From the NCBI RefSeq assembly GCF_007992215.1, contig NZ_BJZV01000009.1:1-64000 (forward strand): 64,000 nt of DNA, given 5' to 3'. The notes under the pieces are model-generated. The model made no database searches, was not told the origin of the DNA, and saw only the letters and a program-made list of their open reading frames with translations. The stretch is from Methylobacterium gnaphalii. Its GTDB lineage: Bacteria; Pseudomonadota; Alphaproteobacteria; Rhizobiales; Beijerinckiaceae. A program made the position numbers and the translations under genes. Below, piece by piece: positions 1-7,967 of this stretch. Each line of letters begins with the position of its first letter. Positions within the stretch are counted from its first letter, which is position 1.

Positions 1-43
1 AGTGATGGACGGAGAGAACTCGCTCTTCGAGGTACTTGCTCAT
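1..43 (-). CDS. fpr: Ferredoxin--NADP+ reductase, N-terminal 14 codons only
   Basis: An ATG at 43 opens a reading frame that runs off the window edge. It encodes MSKYLEERVLSVHH, which matches the usual opening of bacterial ferredoxin-NADP+ reductases (a VLSVxHWTD-type start). An AGGTGA Shine-Dalgarno sequence lies about 5 nt upstream. The enzyme exchanges electrons between NADPH and ferredoxin through FAD. It sits 29 bp downstream of fdxA on the same strand, so the pair probably forms one transcript and the reductase would feed that ferredoxin. The identification rests on very few residues plus context. Confidence 0.6.
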   Translation of the reverse strand, partial: MSKYLEERVLSVHH

Positions 44-72
44 GGCATCACCTATGGTCTGAGGGATTGCGT

Positions 73-411
73 TCAGGCAGCGGCCGGGTCGGCGACGCCG
101 AAGACGGTTTCGAGCTTGCCAGTGCGGCCGTCCCATTCGGCAGCGTCGCTCAAGGGGTCGAGCTTCTCGCTGATATTCGGCCAGATGGCGGAATACTTGG
201 CGTTGAGGGCGACCCAGCCTTCGAGACCCGGCTCGGTATCGGCCTTGATCGCGTCGGCCGGGCATTCCGGCTCGCAGACGCCGCAATCGATGCACTCGTC
301 GGGATTGATCACGAGCATGGTCTCGCCGGCGTAGAAGCAGTCGACCGGGCAGACTTCGACGCAATCGGTGTATTTGCAGCGGATACAATTGTCGGTGACG
401 ACGTAGGCCAT
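73..411 (-). CDS. fdxA: 7Fe ferredoxin FdxA
   Basis: The 112-residue protein starts [12 protein letters not shown] and has two iron-sulfur motifs. Cysteines at about 9, 12, 17 and 21 (CxxCx4CxxxCP) and 40, 43, 46 and 50 (CxxCxxCxxxCP) are visible. This is the arrangement of the [3Fe-4S][4Fe-4S] FdxA family, which also has the long C-terminal tail seen here (WPNI, then a [13 protein letters not shown] stretch). It is a soluble low-potential electron carrier. I chose the ATG at 411 because family members start directly with MAYVVT; an upstream in-frame start adds 26 unrelated residues. It lies between the importer ATPase gene (141-bp gap) and the start of fpr, so it is a likely electron donor to a redox enzyme of this locus. 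Confidence 0.93.
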   Translation of the reverse strand: MAYVVTDNCIRCKYTDCVEVCPVDCFYAGETMLVINPDECIDCGVCEPECPADAIKADTEPGLEGWVALNAKYSAIWPNISEKLDPLSDAAEWDGRTGKLETVFGVADPAAA

Positions 412-552
412 GGCTGAAAACCTGTTGGCTTGATGGGGTACCGGCGCAGCGAGAGCGTTCATCGGCGCGATCGCATCGAGCCGGCGCATCTCAAGTACCT
501 GATGTCATGCGCTTTCCGTCGGCCGGCCGGCAGCCTGCCGTCGGAAAGCGCC

Positions 553-1413
553 TTAGAGGACTGTCGCGAGATCTTGCCCTTCGAGATTGAGCGCGAGCCC
601 CTTCAGGGAATCGAGGCTGACCTCGCCGCCCATGGCGCGGATGCTCTCCTCGCGGATGAGCGACATCAGCCCGCGGCGCAGCGCCAGGAATTCCGAGGAC
701 AGGGTCATCGCGGGCTCGCGTGGCCGCGGCAATGGCACCACGATCTCCGCCTTGATACTGCCGGGGCGGGCGGTCATCACGTAGATCCGGTCCGACAGGA
801 AGATCGCCTCGTCGATGTCGTGGGTGACGAACAGGACCGAGATCTTCAGCCGCTGCCACATGTTGGTGAGGATCTGCTGCATGATCAGGCGGGTCTGGGC
901 GTCGAGCGCCCCGAACGGTTCGTCGAGCAGCAGGATACGCGGGCCGGTGGCGAGCGCCCGCACGATACCGACGCGCTGCTTCATGCCGCCGGACAGGCGA
1001 TCTGGATAATGGTTCTCGAACGGGGTGAGACCGGCGAGGCCGAGCAGGGTACGGGCCCGGCGCTCACGCTCGGCACGCGACACGCCGCTCATCTTGAGGC
1101 CGAACTCGACGTTCTCGCGCACGGTCTTCCAGGGAAACAGTGAGTATTGCTGGAAGATCATGCCCCGGTCGGCGCTAGGACCGGAGATCGCCTCGCCGTC
1201 CACCGTCACGGTTCCGCCCGAGGGGGTGAGGAAGCCGGCCAGAGCGTTGAGCAACGTCGACTTGCCGCAGCCCGAGGGGCCGACGATGGAGACGAACTCG
1301 CCCGGCTGGACGTTGAGCGATACGTCGGAGACGGCCTCGACGGCGCCCTCCATGGTTTCGTAGCGCAAGCAAAAGTCCTGGACCTCGATCAGCCCCCGAG
1401 CCGTCCCGGCCAT
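553..1413 (-). CDS. ABC transporter ATP-binding protein (nitrate/sulfonate/taurine family)
   Basis: The 286-residue cytoplasmic ATPase has Walker A GPSGCGKST (about residues 45-53), the ABC signature LSGGMKQR, Walker B ILLLDEPFGALD and the H-loop FVTHDIDEA. This is the pattern of SsuB/TauB/NrtD-type ATPases. The ATG at 1413 is preceded by GAAGGA at good spacing; an alternative ATG at 1428 has no SD. It follows its permease gene (49-bp gap) and energises import together with the permease and the unusual binding protein upstream. The substrate cannot be read from the sequence; sulfonate, taurine, nitrate and thiamine-precursor importers share this family. Confidence 0.92.
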   Translation of the reverse strand: MAGTARGLIEVQDFCLRYETMEGAVEAVSDVSLNVQPGEFVSIVGPSGCGKSTLLNALAGFLTPSGGTVTVDGEAISGPSADRGMIFQQYSLFPWKTVRENVEFGLKMSGVSRAERERRARTLLGLAGLTPFENHYPDRLSGGMKQRVGIVRALATGPRILLLDEPFGALDAQTRLIMQQILTNMWQRLKISVLFVTHDIDEAIFLSDRIYVMTARPGSIKAEIVVPLPRPREPAMTLSSEFLALRRGLMSLIREESIRAMGGEVSLDSLKGLALNLEGQDLATVL

Positions 1414-1462
1414 GGCTTGTTCCTTCATCCGATGGATCAGCGGTTTCTGGTCGGGTGCGGCC

Positions 1463-2371
1463 TCAGCGGGCCGCACCCCATGGCATGGCGACGCGGCCGA
1501 GCAGGCGGATCGCGAAGCTCGATGCGAGGCCGAGCACGCCGATCGTGATCATTCCGAGTGCGATGTCGGAGTACTGGACCAGGGAATAGGCCTCCCAGGT
1601 GAAGTAGCCGATGCCGAACTGGCCGGAGATCATCTCGGCGGCGATGAGCGACACCCAGGCGACGCCCATGCCGACGGTGAGTCCCGTGAAGATCTGCGGC
1701 AGCGAGGCCGGCAGGTAGACCTCGCGGAAGACCGAGGCCTCCTTGGCGCCCAGGCATCGCGCCGCCCGCACCAACACCGGATCGACGGTGGCCATGCCCT
1801 GCAACGTGTTGATCAGGATGGGGAAGAACGAGCCGAGGAAGGTGATGAAGACGATCGATTCCTCGTTCGTCGGCCAGAGCATGATCGCCATAGGTACCCA
1901 GGCGATGGCTGGGATCGGCCGCGTCACCTCGCAGATCGGGAAGACGATCTCGCGCAGGATCTGGAAACGCCCCATCAGCAGCCCGAGCGGGATCGCGACG
2001 AGACTGGCCAGGGTAAAGCCATAGAGGATGCGCCGGCAGCTCATCCAGATATGGTCGCCAAAGACCGGATTGTGAAAGGCAAGGATCGCCCTCGCCAGTA
2101 CCTCGGCCGGGCTCGGCACGTTGGTGAAGCGCACATAGAACGTTGCATGGTTTGCCGTCAGGACCTGCCAGAGGGCGACAAAGATCCCGAGCGAGATCAG
2201 GCCGAGCAGCCCCCCCCGCAATTGCGCGCGATGAAGCCGGAACCAGCGTGCGAGCCGGTCGGGCCGAACCGCCGCTGGAAGCACCGGCTTGGCTTGAGCC
2301 GGGGCAGGGGGTTCGGTGGCCGGCGCGAGCCTGGTCACGGTGTCAGGCAGGTTTCGGAGTGCGGCTTCCAT
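1463..2371 (-). CDS. ABC transporter permease (SsuC/TauC-like)
   Basis: The 302-residue membrane protein has a roughly 50-residue cytoplasmic N-terminus followed by about six hydrophobic segments. The BPD-transport EAA loop is visible around GAKEASVFREVYLPASLPQIFTG, the site that contacts the ATPase. It belongs to the permease family of nitrate, sulfonate and taurine importers. The gene begins 4 bp after the binding-protein stop codon and is followed by the ATPase gene, giving the order binding protein, permease, ATPase. The proline- and alanine-rich N-terminal tail is longer than in SsuC. Confidence 0.9.
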   Translation of the reverse strand: MEAALRNLPDTVTRLAPATEPPAPAQAKPVLPAAVRPDRLARWFRLHRAQLRGGLLGLISLGIFVALWQVLTANHATFYVRFTNVPSPAEVLARAILAFHNPVFGDHIWMSCRRILYGFTLASLVAIPLGLLMGRFQILREIVFPICEVTRPIPAIAWVPMAIMLWPTNEESIVFITFLGSFFPILINTLQGMATVDPVLVRAARCLGAKEASVFREVYLPASLPQIFTGLTVGMGVAWVSLIAAEMISGQFGIGYFTWEAYSLVQYSDIALGMITIGVLGLASSFAIRLLGRVAMPWGAAR

Positions 2372-2375
2372 CGGA

Positions 2376-3809
2376 TCAGCCTCCCGTCACGGCGGCCTTG
2401 ATGGCCTCGTCGTAGGGCATCACCTTGCCTCCGGATTTCTCGGCGGCCGCCTCGGCATCGCGCTTCAGGAGAAACGGCGCAATCTCGCCCTTGCCGCCGA
2501 CCGTGTAGAAGGCTTCCTTCGCGAAGAGCTTGATGCCGCGCGCGGTGTCGAAGACGTAGGCGACGTTGATCTCCTTGCCCTTAGCCTTGAGATCGTTGAC
2601 CGCGCCGAGCGTACAGGCCGCGCTAGAATAGGGCTGGATGTCCCCACCCTTGACCCAGATCTCGCCGGCCTTGCGAGGATTGGAGATCGGCTTCTCGCAG
2701 AAGCTGTCTTCGCCCGAGACTTCGTAATTCGCAGTGCTCGCGACCTGCTTGTCGTAGTCGAGGCCGCGCGCGGCGAAGGCCTTACGGATGGGCTTGTCGT
2801 TCACCCAGGTCGAGACGTCGAATTCCTTCACCCGGTCGAGCTTCTGCAGGACCTTCACGTCCTCTTTGGCGGCATCGACGAGTTGGGGCTTGATCGTCGG
2901 ATCGATCGTCATGATCCCGCCGGGGCCGAGGAAGATGTAGACGACTTCCTTGTCGGTGCCGGTCCAGGCGGCAATCTGCTCGGCTGCGCGCTTGGGATCG
3001 GCCTTCACCCAGGCCTGGGCGTCGAGCACCGCCTGGAGATAGGCGTCGACGATCTCGGGATATTGTTTGGCGAAGTCGGTGCGGACGACGACGCCGTGCC
3101 AGGTCGGCAGGCTGGTCTCGACCCCGTCGAAGACCTTGCGCGCGAAGCCGCGGAACGGCAGCAATTCGGCGAAAGGCACGAAGTCGGCATGGGCGTCGAT
3201 CTTCTTCTCTTGCAGATTGGTCGAGCCGACCTCAGGGCTCTGATTGACCAGGCGGAAGAAGGTCTGCGGGTAGCCCTTGTCCTGCAGCGCCTTGAGCACC
3301 ATGCCGTGGGCGGCCGAGCCGAAGGGAACACTGACGACCTTGCCCTTGAGGTCGTCGAAGGAGAAGTTGTCTGTCTCCTTGTTGACCATAATGCCGTTGC
3401 CGGAGCCATGAAGGTTGTAGGCGGCAACTGAGATCAGCTCCGACTGGCTCTCCGGGTTGTTCTTGAACGTGTAGCCGTTCACGACGAGCGGATAGTCGCC
3501 CATCGCTCCGAATTGCAGCTTGCCCGCCATCATGCCGTTGGTGACGGGCGGTCCAGAGGTGAAGTTCTGCCAGTCGAGATTGATCTTCATGTCGGCATAC
3601 TTGCCGGTCTTCGGCAGATGCTTCTCGATCAGCTTGAGCTGGCGGATCACGACGCCGACCGTGGCGGTGTTGGTCGTTGTGTCCTGGGTGCCTATCCCGA
3701 CATTCAGCACCGTCTCGGCACGTGCCGGGACAGAGTTCAAGGCAATGCCGGTCGCGGCCAGAAGAGCGAAAGCGGAGACCGAGCCTCGTCTCAACACCAT
3801 CGACGTCAT
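2376..3809 (-). CDS. ABC substrate-binding protein with NosL-like C-terminal domain
   Basis: The 477-residue exported protein starts at the ATG at 3809, which has GGAG 9 nt upstream and is followed by a Sec-type signal peptide ending near VPARAE. Residues of about 30-350 look like the NMT1/NrtA fold (motifs QFGAMGDYP, DLKGKVVSVPFGSAAH and EKKIDAHADF). It is about 150 residues longer than SsuA. The last 113 residues (from about 365) resemble NosL, the copper lipoprotein of nitrous-oxide reductase maturation: AYVFDTARG, then KEAFYTVGG, APF and GGKVMPYDEA in the expected order. Two cysteines (SFCEKP, AACTLG) lie there. The fusion suggests a metal- or thiol-linked ligand. Family assignment of the N-terminal part is firm; the NosL reading is by eye. 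Confidence 0.85.
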   Translation of the reverse strand: MTSMVLRRGSVSAFALLAATGIALNSVPARAETVLNVGIGTQDTTTNTATVGVVIRQLKLIEKHLPKTGKYADMKINLDWQNFTSGPPVTNGMMAGKLQFGAMGDYPLVVNGYTFKNNPESQSELISVAAYNLHGSGNGIMVNKETDNFSFDDLKGKVVSVPFGSAAHGMVLKALQDKGYPQTFFRLVNQSPEVGSTNLQEKKIDAHADFVPFAELLPFRGFARKVFDGVETSLPTWHGVVVRTDFAKQYPEIVDAYLQAVLDAQAWVKADPKRAAEQIAAWTGTDKEVVYIFLGPGGIMTIDPTIKPQLVDAAKEDVKVLQKLDRVKEFDVSTWVNDKPIRKAFAARGLDYDKQVASTANYEVSGEDSFCEKPISNPRKAGEIWVKGGDIQPYSSAACTLGAVNDLKAKGKEINVAYVFDTARGIKLFAKEAFYTVGGKGEIAPFLLKRDAEAAAEKSGGKVMPYDEAIKAAVTGG

Positions 3810-3910
3810 CGTAAGCTCCGTCTTGTCGTGAGATGCCGGCGCGACATCACGGTCATGATCGGGTGCTCGATTGGCGCTGATCAAACGGAGACGTCGGACT
3901 CGAGTCGATT

Positions 3911-3952
3911 AGTTGCGAAAATTGTCCGGCAGCCCCGAACGGTGGCGCAACT
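3911..3952. promoter_or_regulatory. Inverted repeat upstream of the binding-protein gene
   Basis: AGTTGCG (3911-3917) and CGCAACT (3946-3952) form perfect inverted arms 28 bp apart, about 100 bp upstream of the binding-protein start and just before the stop of the Crp/Fnr gene. The arms could be half-sites of a regulator. No Fnr or Crp consensus is recognisable, and a chance repeat of this size is possible. Confidence 0.25.
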
Positions 3953-3972
3953 TTGAGCGAGAAGCACTCTAA

Positions 3973-4755
3973 TTAAGCCGCATCTCCTCCGCCCGGCATC
4001 CGCGCGAGGAGATCGGGCCGCTGAATCAGGATCTGTGAGCGCCGGGTGGTCACCACGCCCTGCTCTGCAAAGCGTTTCAGGCTGATGGTGACCCATTGCC
4101 GGGTCGCTCCAACCATGTGGGCGAGTTCCGCATGGGTGAAGTCGGCCGCAATCAGGATTCCGCCCTCCTCCTCGACTCCGTAGAGACCGGACAGGTGGAC
4201 CAGCAGGAAAGCCAGGCGATCGGTGATCGAGCGGGTCCCGAGCATCTGGGCAAGAGCCGAGTAGCAGCGGCCCTTGAATGTCAGTCCGTCGATGATGCCG
4301 AAGGCGAGCGACGGGATGCGCGCCACAAGCTGCTTCAAGGCCGCGCCGGGCAGGTGCAGCAGGGTGGAGTTGCTCGCGGCCATGCCCGACCAGCTATGGG
4401 TGCCCGCGCCGAACACCTCAGGGCCACCGACGAAGTTGCCGGGATACCAATAGGCGAGAGTGATCTCGCGGCCGGTCGGCGCGGCATAGAAGACGCGGAT
4501 CCGGCCTGTCTCGATCAGCCAGATGCCGTCGTTCGGGGTCTCCTGCGTGAACAGGGTGGCGCCGCGATACAGGACGCGGCGGCGCCCCTTCTCCATGACC
4601 TGGATCCGCTCTTGCTCGGTCAATCCTTCGAGAAGCGGGCGGGGTCCTGTGGGCTGAGGCAGGGCCTCCATCGGTTTCGCGTGCCCAAAGCATGTTGGCA
4701 GCGAAAGCCCTGAGGAGAGGTGTGCCGTGTCCGTTCGAACGGTAGCAGGCTGCAT
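3973..4755 (-). CDS. Crp/Fnr-family transcriptional regulator
   Basis: The 260-residue protein has an N-terminal cyclic-nucleotide-binding-type beta roll (GATLFTQETPNDGIWLIETG, then FVGGPEVF) and a C-terminal winged helix-turn-helix (HAELAHMVGATRQWVTISL, then KRFAEQGVV). No FNR-type cluster of N-terminal cysteines is present, so a [4Fe-4S] oxygen sensor is unlikely; the effector is unknown. The ATG at 4755 has GAGGA 7 nt upstream, better than the ATG at 4770. The gene lies between the importer operon and the HEAT/AprAB-like operon on the same strand, and is the obvious local regulator of both. Confidence 0.88.
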   Translation of the reverse strand: MQPATVRTDTAHLSSGLSLPTCFGHAKPMEALPQPTGPRPLLEGLTEQERIQVMEKGRRRVLYRGATLFTQETPNDGIWLIETGRIRVFYAAPTGREITLAYWYPGNFVGGPEVFGAGTHSWSGMAASNSTLLHLPGAALKQLVARIPSLAFGIIDGLTFKGRCYSALAQMLGTRSITDRLAFLLVHLSGLYGVEEEGGILIAADFTHAELAHMVGATRQWVTISLKRFAEQGVVTTRRSQILIQRPDLLARMPGGGDAA

Positions 4756-4800
4756 TGCTGATCCTCGCATATGGACGAATGCGATGCAGCAATGTCTGTA

Positions 4801-4820
4801 CCAGCTCTAAACTAAGCTGG
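4801..4820. promoter_or_regulatory. Palindrome upstream of the Crp/Fnr gene
   Basis: CCAGCT (4801-4806) and AGCTGG (4815-4820) flank an 8-bp spacer, 46 bp upstream of the regulator's start codon. The position and symmetry fit an operator, perhaps for autoregulation. The sequence does not match the classical Crp or Fnr half-site. Confidence 0.35.
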
Positions 4821-4840
4821 CAGCCGACGACTCATTTCTT

Positions 4841-4880
4841 GAAAAACGAAACGACGCCAAACCGTTAGGACTGGCGTCGT
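4841..4880 (-). terminator. Rho-independent terminator after the HEAT-repeat gene
   Basis: ACGACGCCA (4851-4859) and TGGCGTCGT (4872-4880) form a perfect 9-bp stem with a 12-nt loop. Read on the minus strand, the stem is followed directly by TTCGTTTTTC. It lies 26 bp downstream of the HEAT-repeat stop codon, so it ends the DUF971-AprA-AprB-HEAT transcript. Confidence 0.85.
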
Positions 4881-4906
4881 CGATCATTGTCATAGGCGAA
4901 GCTGGC

Positions 4907-5872
4907 TCATACCTCGGCCTGACAGCGGCCGATCGCCCAACGGATCAGCTTGCGCACGTCGGGATCGGGATCCTCGGCAGACCGCTCAAGGTAGGAGAGC
5001 GCCTGCGGATGGGCGATCTCACCGAGGGCCGCGGCAGCCTCCTTGCGCAGGTTGCTGACCTCGGATTCCAGCGCACGACCGAGCACGTCGATGGCTGCGG
5101 TCGCTTTGATCCGGCCGAGCGCGTTAGCTGTCTTGGTCTTCACCTGCCAGACCGGGTCGGCCATCGCGGCGATCAGCGGCTCGACCGCCTCAGGCAAACG
5201 GCTCTTGGCGATGGAGACGGCAGCCTCCTCGCGGACTTGCCAATTCTCGTCCTGCAAGCCAGCGAGCAACGTCGAGACGCCGGGGCCGCCCGAGCGCAGG
5301 AAGACGAGGGCAGACATGGTAGCCCGGCGAACGGTGGCATCGGAATCTCGCGCGGTGGCGAGAAGGGCCGGCAGCGCTTCCTCAGCCTTGAGGTAGCCAA
5401 TGACGCCGAGGCCCTCGCGGCGAACTTCCGGGGCAGTGCTCTGCAGGGCCTTCAAAGCAGCGGAGAGTGCGTCGGGAATGACCAATTCGCGGAGCGCCCG
5501 GAGCGCCGCGGCCTGCACGAAGGGATCGGTATGCTCTGCTCGTTCAATGAGCAGCGGGCCGCAGGCAGGCTCCTTCTTCTCGGAGAGAGTCTCCGCGGCG
5601 GTGCGGCGCACGTCCTCATCCGCATCCTCGAGCGAGGCCACGAGACCCTCGACCACGTCTGGGCCGTCATGTTCGTCGAGTGCCTTGGCAGCCGCAGCGC
5701 GAACGGTGGCGTCGTCGTCGGCGAGGCCCTTGAGCAGCAGAACCTTGGCCTCGGGACCGACCGCCTCGGCCAGCTCCATCATCGCGACGCGGCGGATGCC
5801 GGCATCGGGGCTGGCGGCACGCTCAGCCAGATCGTCGAGGTCGTCGTCAAAGGTTTCGAATACCGGTGCCAT
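4907..5872 (-). CDS. HEAT-repeat protein
   Basis: The 321-residue protein consists almost wholly of tandem HEAT/PBS-lyase-like helical repeats of about 30 residues, with recurring patterns such as D.ATVRAAAAKALDE, DEDVRRTAAETL, NWQVREEAAVSIAKS and DPDVRKLIRWAIG. The N-terminus (FETFDDDLDDLAE) is acidic. There is no signal peptide, so it is a cytoplasmic scaffold or assembly factor. The ATG at 5872 lies 8 bp after the ferredoxin stop codon, and its GAGG SD overlaps that stop, which implies translational coupling. Similar HEAT proteins act as chaperones or phycobilin lyases; here a role in assembly or tethering of the adjacent flavoprotein-ferredoxin complex is inferred. Confidence 0.85.
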   Translation of the reverse strand: MAPVFETFDDDLDDLAERAASPDAGIRRVAMMELAEAVGPEAKVLLLKGLADDDATVRAAAAKALDEHDGPDVVEGLVASLEDADEDVRRTAAETLSEKKEPACGPLLIERAEHTDPFVQAAALRALRELVIPDALSAALKALQSTAPEVRREGLGVIGYLKAEEALPALLATARDSDATVRRATMSALVFLRSGGPGVSTLLAGLQDENWQVREEAAVSIAKSRLPEAVEPLIAAMADPVWQVKTKTANALGRIKATAAIDVLGRALESEVSNLRKEAAAALGEIAHPQALSYLERSAEDPDPDVRKLIRWAIGRCQAEV

Positions 5873-5880
5873 GATCAACC

Positions 5881-6114
5881 TCAGCGCAGCAGGTAGGGGA
5901 TGTTGACCTTCACCGCGTTCGTCGGGCAGTCGACTTCGCAGGGCATGCAGTACCAGCACTCGTCGTACTTCATGTACGCCTTCTGCCGCGTCTCATCGAT
6001 CGCGAGGATGTCGAGCGGGCAGACGTCGACGCAGACGCGGCAGCCCTTCTCGGCAATGCACTTGTCGTCGTCGATGACGACCGCGGCACTCTTGGCCTGG
6101 GTGATGATGGGCAT
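5881..6114 (-). CDS. AprB-like 2[4Fe-4S] ferredoxin
   Basis: The 77-residue protein carries two cysteine motifs: a first one with the variant spacing CIAEKGCRVCVDVCP, and a second CWYCMPCEVDCP. The insertion in the first motif, the CP.D.LAID segment, the KAYMKYDECW link and the C.C...CP.NAV ending closely follow the N-terminal half of adenylylsulfate reductase beta (AprB). The long C-terminal tail that wraps AprA is absent. It lies between the AprA-like flavoprotein gene (42-bp gap) and the HEAT gene (8 bp), so it is most likely the electron-transfer subunit of that flavoprotein. CGGAG precedes the ATG. Confidence 0.88.
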   Translation of the reverse strand: MPIITQAKSAAVVIDDDKCIAEKGCRVCVDVCPLDILAIDETRQKAYMKYDECWYCMPCEVDCPTNAVKVNIPYLLR

Positions 6115-6156
6115 GGATCGTCTCCGAATGTCTAAGAGGAAGGCCGTCTCGGCGCG

Positions 6157-7899
6157 CTATTCGGCGGCGACCGGCGTCTTGATGCGGAGCTGGTGGTACG
6201 CGCTCATCTCCTCCTCGGCGACGGGCACGATGAAGGGATCGACCTCGCGCTTGGCACTCGCCATCCGGCCTTTGTCGTCCTTGAACAGCACCGTGTGGCA
6301 GGCCCAATTCGGATCGGTCTCGGGGTGATCGACGCGCAGGTGGTAGAAGCCCCAGCGGCTCTCGGTGCGGTACAGCGAGGCGTGGGCGGCCATATCGGCG
6401 CAGTCGAGGATGGTCTGGGTCTCGAGCGCCCGCAGCAACTCGTGTGGGTCGCGGGCAACGAGTTGGCCGAGATCCTCACGGATCTCCGCGAAGCGGCGCT
6501 GGCCCAGCTCCATCTTGGCCGTGACTTTTGGCGGCTCAAGATAGTCGTTCACGAAGCGTCGGGTCTTGAACTCCATTTCGTTGGGGGTGATGCCGTCCTC
6601 GCGCCGGGTCGGCGCCAGAACCCGTTCTTGCTCGGCCAAGACGTCGGCCTGATCGTATTCGGCCAGCGTAGTCGAGGCGCAGTAGGCCGCCGCATGAGCG
6701 CCGGCGATGCCGCCATTCACAAAGGCACCGAGCATGTAGTTGTGCGGTACGGCCGCCATGTCGCCGACGGCATAGAGGCCGGGCACAGTGGTCTGGGCGT
6801 GTTCGTCCACCCAGACGCCAGACGCCGAGTGGCCTGAGCAGAAACCGATCTCGGAGATGTGCATCTCGACTGCACGCTGACGGTAATTGGTACCGCGGCG
6901 CTCGTGGAAGCGACCGCGCGAGGGCCGCTCGTTCGAGTGAAGGATCGTCTCGATCTCGGAGATCGTCTCTTCGCGCAAATGGTCCATCTTCAGGAAGACT
7001 GGGCCGTTGCCGCCCTGCAGCTCGCGCCAGAACTCGAGCATCATCTGGCCCGACCAGTAATCGCACTCGATGAAGCGCTCACCTTTGTTGTTCGCGGTGA
7101 AGCCGCCGAACGGGCCGGTGACGTAGGCGCAGGAGGGGCCGTTATAGTCCTTGATCAGGGGGTTGATCTGGTAGCATTCGAGGTTCGCGAGTTGCGCACC
7201 GGCGTGGTAGGCCATTGCGTAGCCATCGCCGCAATTCGCGGCATTCTCGTAGGTGCCGAACAGGTAGCCCGAGGCCGGCAGGCCGAGGCGTCCGGCCGCT
7301 CCGCAGGCGAGCACCACGGCCTTGGCCTTCACGATGAGGAACTCGGAGGTGCGGGTGTTGACGGCGATGGCGCCGGCGATGCGCCCGTCCGCGTCCTTGA
7401 GGAGTCGGGTCGCCATATAGCGGTTGGTGACCGCGACCTGGAGGCGACGCAGCTGCCGGTAGAGCACCTTCTTGACGTTGTGCCCTTCGGGCATCGGCAG
7501 CACGTAGGTCCCCATATGGTGGACCTTGCGCATGTTGTACTCGCCCGAGCCGTCCTTCTCGAATTTGACCCCGAGCTTGTCGAGGTACTGAATCATCGGG
7601 AACGACCCCTGAGCGTAGGCCATCACCGCCTTCTGATTGACGATGCCGTCATTGGCGACGGTGATCTCCTTCACGTATTGCTCGGGTGTGGCGTAGCCTG
7701 GGACGACGGCGTTGTTCAGCCCATCCATGCCCATGCTGATCGCACCGGAGCGCTTCACATTCGCCTTCTCCATTAGAAGGACGCGTAGCTTCGGATCCGC
7801 CTCCTTGGCCTTGATTGCGGCCATCGGACCGCCCGTGCCGCCACCGATGACGAGGAGGTCGGTTTCGACGATTTCGACGGTGGGGCTGGCGTTGCTCAT
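6157..7899 (-). CDS. AprA-like / fumarate-reductase-type FAD flavoprotein
   Basis: The 580-residue protein opens with an FAD-binding Rossmann motif (VIGGGTGGPMAAIKA, about residues 18-30). It contains KANVKRSGAISMGMDGLNN, an insert with FGTYENAANCGDGYAMAYHAG, and the C-terminal FAD signature VPGLYAVGDMAAVPHNYMLG. This matches the succinate dehydrogenase/fumarate reductase flavoprotein superfamily, and the layout is nearest to APS reductase alpha. A helical C-terminal domain follows (RRFAEIREDLGQL, then SRWGFYHLRVDHPETD). With the AprB-like ferredoxin next door it makes an AprAB-like pair, but there is no AprM, Sat or Dsr gene in the window. The substrate is unknown; an oxidised sulfur compound delivered by the adjacent importer is one guess. 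Confidence 0.88.
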   Translation of the reverse strand: MSNASPTVEIVETDLLVIGGGTGGPMAAIKAKEADPKLRVLLMEKANVKRSGAISMGMDGLNNAVVPGYATPEQYVKEITVANDGIVNQKAVMAYAQGSFPMIQYLDKLGVKFEKDGSGEYNMRKVHHMGTYVLPMPEGHNVKKVLYRQLRRLQVAVTNRYMATRLLKDADGRIAGAIAVNTRTSEFLIVKAKAVVLACGAAGRLGLPASGYLFGTYENAANCGDGYAMAYHAGAQLANLECYQINPLIKDYNGPSCAYVTGPFGGFTANNKGERFIECDYWSGQMMLEFWRELQGGNGPVFLKMDHLREETISEIETILHSNERPSRGRFHERRGTNYRQRAVEMHISEIGFCSGHSASGVWVDEHAQTTVPGLYAVGDMAAVPHNYMLGAFVNGGIAGAHAAAYCASTTLAEYDQADVLAEQERVLAPTRREDGITPNEMEFKTRRFVNDYLEPPKVTAKMELGQRRFAEIREDLGQLVARDPHELLRALETQTILDCADMAAHASLYRTESRWGFYHLRVDHPETDPNWACHTVLFKDDKGRMASAKREVDPFIVPVAEEEMSAYHQLRIKTPVAAE

Positions 7900-7967
7900 T
7901 GTGGGATCTCGCTGATCGGGCGCTGGCGGCCGCCGCGCTCTCGGGAAGCAGAAAAGGGGGAGGGCGA

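Noticed and set aside
430..1143. Long plus-strand open frame opposite the importer ATPase gene
   Set aside because: It is the shadow of a well-supported minus-strand ATPase gene; no SD and no domain pattern.
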